A DNA stretch of 16,927 bases from SKPH01 sp051748565 (GTDB lineage Bacteria > Bacillota > Dethiobacteria > DTU022), in the NCBI GenBank assembly GCA_051748565.1, contig JBNJHN010000041.1, positions 1 through 16,927 of the forward strand. The letters are read 5' to 3'. Position 1 is the first letter of the stretch. Every line of letters begins with the position of its first letter. The position numbers were made by a program, and so were the translations under genes. This document shows positions 14,427-16,927 of this stretch, one piece after another. Below the pieces are notes generated by a model, which had not been told where the DNA came from, ran no database searches, and saw nothing but the letters and a program-made list of their open reading frames with translations.

Positions 14427-16376
14427 CTATTTTTCGCCGTACTCACCTTTGATTGCCGCTACAACCTGTGGATCCATGAGGGTGGTTACGTCACCAAGGT
14501 CTCTTTTTTCAGCTATATCACGAAGCAGGCGGCGCATGATTTTGCCACTGCGGGTTTTCGGGAGCTCATAGGTAAAAAATATTTCTTCCGGGCGTGCAAT
14601 GGCACCAATTCTTTTCCCCACATGTTTTTTTAACTCCTGGACAAGTTCTTCGTTTCCTTCAACTCCTTCTCTCAGTGTTACAAAAGCGGTAATTGCGTGG
14701 CCCTTAATTTCATGAATTTTACCGATGACGGCAGCTTCTGCGACAGATTTGTGATCGACGAGGGCGCTTTCTACTTCCATCGTCCCGATCCTGTGTCCCG
14801 AAACATTAAGAACATCGTCAACTCTGCCCATAACCCAGAAATAACCGTCAGCATCCTTCCAGGCACCATCACCTGTGAAGTATACCCCCGGATATTGCTT
14901 CCAGTATGTTTGTTCATAGCGTTCGGGATCCTCGTAAAGCGTTCGCAGCATAGCCGGCCAGGGTGATCTGATGACCAAAAAGCCTCTCTGGCCCGGCCCG
15001 GTAGACTTGCCCTGGTCATCAACAACATCTGCATCAATTCCGGGAAAAGGTTTTGTTGCTGAACCGGGTTTTAGTTCAGTTACTCCCGGAAGCGGTGTAA
15101 TCATTATCATACCAGTTTCGGTTTGCCACCATGTATCGACAATCGGGCATTTATCTTTGCCGATATGTTTATGGTACCAGAGCCATGCCTCGGGGTTGAT
15201 CGGTTCACCGACTGACCCGAGCAGACGCAGGCTGGAGAGATCGTGTTTTTCAGGAAACTGGCTACCCCAGCGCATAAATGAACGGACTGCAGTTGGTGCT
15301 GTATAGAAAACGGTAATTTTATATTTTTCAATTAACTCCCAAAAGCGATCCCTTTTCGGGTAATCGGGAGTTCCTTCATAGATGAAAACAGTTGAACCAC
15401 TGGAAAGCGGGCCGTAAACTATATAGCTGTGACCTGTAATCCAGCCTATATCTGCTGTGCACCAATAAATATCATCTTCATGATGATCGAAAACATAACG
15501 GAAAGTTGCGTTGACCCCGACCAGATATCCTCCGGTAGAGTGGAGTATGCCTTTCGGTTTGCCGGTAGTCCCACTGCTGTAAAGAATAAATAGTGGATCT
15601 TCCGCATCCATTTCGATCGGGTTAAAGATTTCATCAGCTTCTGCCATTAATTCGCTCCAGAGTAGATCCCTGTTATCCATTGGATGATGTTCTGTACCGG
15701 TGCGTTCGACGAGAATTACCTTTTCAATAGTCGGGCAATCCTTGAGCTCTTCTTCTGCAGATCCTTTCATTGGGATTATTTTACCACGGCGGTAAGCTCC
15801 GTCGGCGGTGATGAGCAGTTTTGATTTCGAGTCAAGAATACGATCTTTCAGTGCCTCAGGACTAAAACCGCCGAAGACCACACTGTGAATAGCACCAACG
15901 CGGGTACAGGCTAACATAGCGACAACGGCTTCCGGGATCATCGGCATCCATATCGTTACAGCATCGCCTTTCTGTACACCCAGATCAGTCAAGACGTTGC
16001 TGAATTTATTTACCTCTCTCAGAAGTTCGGAGTAGGTTAGGCTGATTGAATCTCCTTCCTCACCTTCGAATAGAATTGCTTTCTTGCTGCCAATTCCGTT
16101 TTCAATGTGCCGATCCAGGCAGTTTTCTGAAATATTCAGCTTGCCGCTTACAAACCATTTATAATAAGGGGGATTGCTGTCATCAAGGATTTGTTCCCAT
16201 TTCTTTTTCCAGATCAGTTTTTCGGCCATTTTAGCCCAGAAAGCGAGTTTATCTTCTGCTGCTTCCGAGTAAAGCACATCGTCTTTTACCAGGGCATCAT
16301 TTTTAAAACTGCCTGGGGGTTTGAATACCTCCAGTTGATCTTCGCTGAATATATCTCCATGTTCTGAATCAGTCAT
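14427..16376 (-). CDS. acs: Acetyl-CoA synthetase (AMP-forming)
   Basis: This 649-residue cytoplasmic enzyme makes acetyl-CoA from acetate, ATP and CoA. YSSGTTGKPKG is the phosphate-binding loop, DTWWQTETG holds the acetyl-pocket tryptophan region typical of Acs, and YFTGDGAWKDADGYFW marks the hinge. PKTRSGKIMRR contains the C-terminal catalytic lysine at about K612, the residue that is acetylated to switch off Acs in other bacteria. The length is standard. The ATG at 16376 has AGGAGG 9 nt upstream. It is alone in its unit, with no acuABC genes next to it. In an anaerobe it could scavenge acetate or work in reverse. Direction cannot be read from sequence. Confidence 0.96.
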   Translation of the reverse strand: MTDSEHGDIFSEDQLEVFKPPGSFKNDALVKDDVLYSEAAEDKLAFWAKMAEKLIWKKKWEQILDDSNPPYYKWFVSGKLNISENCLDRHIENGIGSKKAILFEGEEGDSISLTYSELLREVNKFSNVLTDLGVQKGDAVTIWMPMIPEAVVAMLACTRVGAIHSVVFGGFSPEALKDRILDSKSKLLITADGAYRRGKIIPMKGSAEEELKDCPTIEKVILVERTGTEHHPMDNRDLLWSELMAEADEIFNPIEMDAEDPLFILYSSGTTGKPKGILHSTGGYLVGVNATFRYVFDHHEDDIYWCTADIGWITGHSYIVYGPLSSGSTVFIYEGTPDYPKRDRFWELIEKYKITVFYTAPTAVRSFMRWGSQFPEKHDLSSLRLLGSVGEPINPEAWLWYHKHIGKDKCPIVDTWWQTETGMIMITPLPGVTELKPGSATKPFPGIDADVVDDQGKSTGPGQRGFLVIRSPWPAMLRTLYEDPERYEQTYWKQYPGVYFTGDGAWKDADGYFWVMGRVDDVLNVSGHRIGTMEVESALVDHKSVAEAAVIGKIHEIKGHAITAFVTLREGVEGNEELVQELKKHVGKRIGAIARPEEIFFTYELPKTRSGKIMRRLLRDIAEKRDLGDVTTLMDPQVVAAIKGEYGEK

Positions 16377-16767
16377 ACGACATAACCTCCTATTAATAGA
16401 AAATTAAATTAATATTCGCTGTTAAGGAATCCAACTCCTTTTAAATAGAGTTAATAAAATAAAGGCAGTTTAAGTGCTTGTTTGATTGGTTCCCAGTCAG
16501 CAGTTGGAAAAATAATTAATGTTTTCAATCGAATGTGAATTTATGCTATCAAACGGTGATTTTTTAAAACCGTTTTTTTATTTTCCTTTGATTTGTGCAT
16601 TTAAGTTGCCTCCAGTACATATTTTCACAATACTGGATTAAATCCCTTTTAATTTTCTTATATCTTGCAATAATAACGCTATTCAGTATTTCTTTGATTT
16701 GACTGTTTGGGAAAAAATATATATTCAATTTTAGTTAATTATTAGCTTAAAATGAGCTGCTTTTACC
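16377..16767. other. AT-rich non-coding region between acs and the putative rrn promoter
   Basis: No convincing gene is present on either strand. The acs ribosome site is at its left edge. It holds a short inverted repeat (AAGGA/TCCTT near 16424-16440) and a plus-strand terminator at 16551-16579. A weak possible upstream rrn promoter has TTGACT at 16699-16704 and TATTCA 17 nt later. I see no good sigma-A promoter for acs. Confidence 0.6.
16551..16579 (+). terminator. Plus-strand terminator with no visible upstream gene
   Basis: AAACGGT (16551-16557) pairs with ACCGTTT (16569-16575), followed by T to 16579. Nothing recognisable on the plus strand precedes it. It may stop antisense transcription or end an unannotated small RNA. 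Confidence 0.6.
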
Positions 16768-16796
16768 TTGACAGTAGGCAGTCCCTGTGCTAATAT
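16768..16796 (+). promoter_or_regulatory. Strong promoter, probably of an rRNA operon
   Basis: Perfect -35 TTGACA (16768-16773), 17-nt spacer ending in TGTGC, and -10 TAATAT (16791-16796). The downstream sequence resembles a pre-16S leader. No open reading frame follows in the remaining bases. Confidence 0.88.
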
Positions 16797-16802
16797 AATT
16801 CT

Positions 16803-16927
16803 TGCACAAAAAATAAAAATAACATTTTCGTTCCTTGAAAACTGAATAGGGTAAGGCGAGGTCTCTGTCGGGAGATTTTTTTTCGGCGAAAAAGAGGTTT
16901 TGCGATAAGTGTTCTTTAAGAGGGTTT
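16803..16927 (+). ncRNA. Putative pre-16S rRNA leader (partial, runs off the window)
   Basis: TTCCTTGAAAACTGAATAG (16831-16849) matches the boxA-like TTTGAAAACTGAA phrase common in leaders and spacers of Firmicute rRNA operons. TGTTCTTTAAGA (16910-16921) resembles the classical boxA TGCTCTTTAACA. Between them are a terminator-like hairpin (16859-16883) and a T5/A5 palindrome (16879-16893). The 16S gene itself would begin beyond the right edge. This call rests on motif resemblance only. Confidence 0.62.

Overview
The window looks like chromosomal DNA of an anaerobic Firmicute of the Clostridia, in or near a syntrophic or fatty-acid-using lineage such as Syntrophomonadales or Peptococcia. This is inferred from gene content and signals. 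There are strong AGGAGG-type ribosome sites, TTG and GTG starts, Gram-positive extended -10 promoters (TRTGn), a coaD/ylbL-type neighbourhood, a YusJ-length acyl-CoA dehydrogenase, and lactate and acetate genes. RNase P RNA is class A, which several deep clostridial lineages use instead of the class B of Bacillus. No phage, insertion sequence, CRISPR array or obvious foreign island is visible.

Left part (1-7150). A FAAL-like acyl-AMP ligase (+) converges on a DUF401 membrane protein (-), with a terminator between them. A QueG-like iron-sulfur protein (+) is divergent from the DUF401 gene and convergent with a two-gene minus-strand operon. That operon holds a GlcD-type FAD-linked 2-hydroxyacid (lactate or glycolate) dehydrogenase and a LarA-family nickel lactate racemase. 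Together they would interconvert and oxidise lactate. The DUF401 protein is a candidate carrier by position only.

Middle part (7150-11640). tRNA-Leu(CAA) with its own promoter and terminator (-) is followed by a long-form acyl-CoA dehydrogenase (+), rpmB (-), then coaD, a small two-helix membrane protein and a YlbL-like PDZ/Lon-type protease (+).

Right part (11640-16927). rnpB (+) has a consensus promoter, and its terminator lies inside the 3' end of a convergent metallo-beta-lactamase-fold gene (-). tyrS (+) and acs (-) converge on a strong bidirectional terminator. The last 160 bases carry a near-consensus promoter followed by sequence resembling a pre-16S rRNA leader with boxA-like elements, so a ribosomal RNA operon probably starts just outside the window.

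Functionally this is housekeeping (tRNA, L28, CoaD, RNase P, TyrRS, probable rrn) mixed with short-chain and fatty-acid energy metabolism (Acs, acyl-CoA dehydrogenase, FAAL-like ligase, lactate module). No clearly new system was found. The points most worth a second look are the palindrome-bracketed promoter of the lactate operon, the antisense arrangement around the QueG-like gene, and a terminator/anti-terminator-like pair in the putative rRNA leader.
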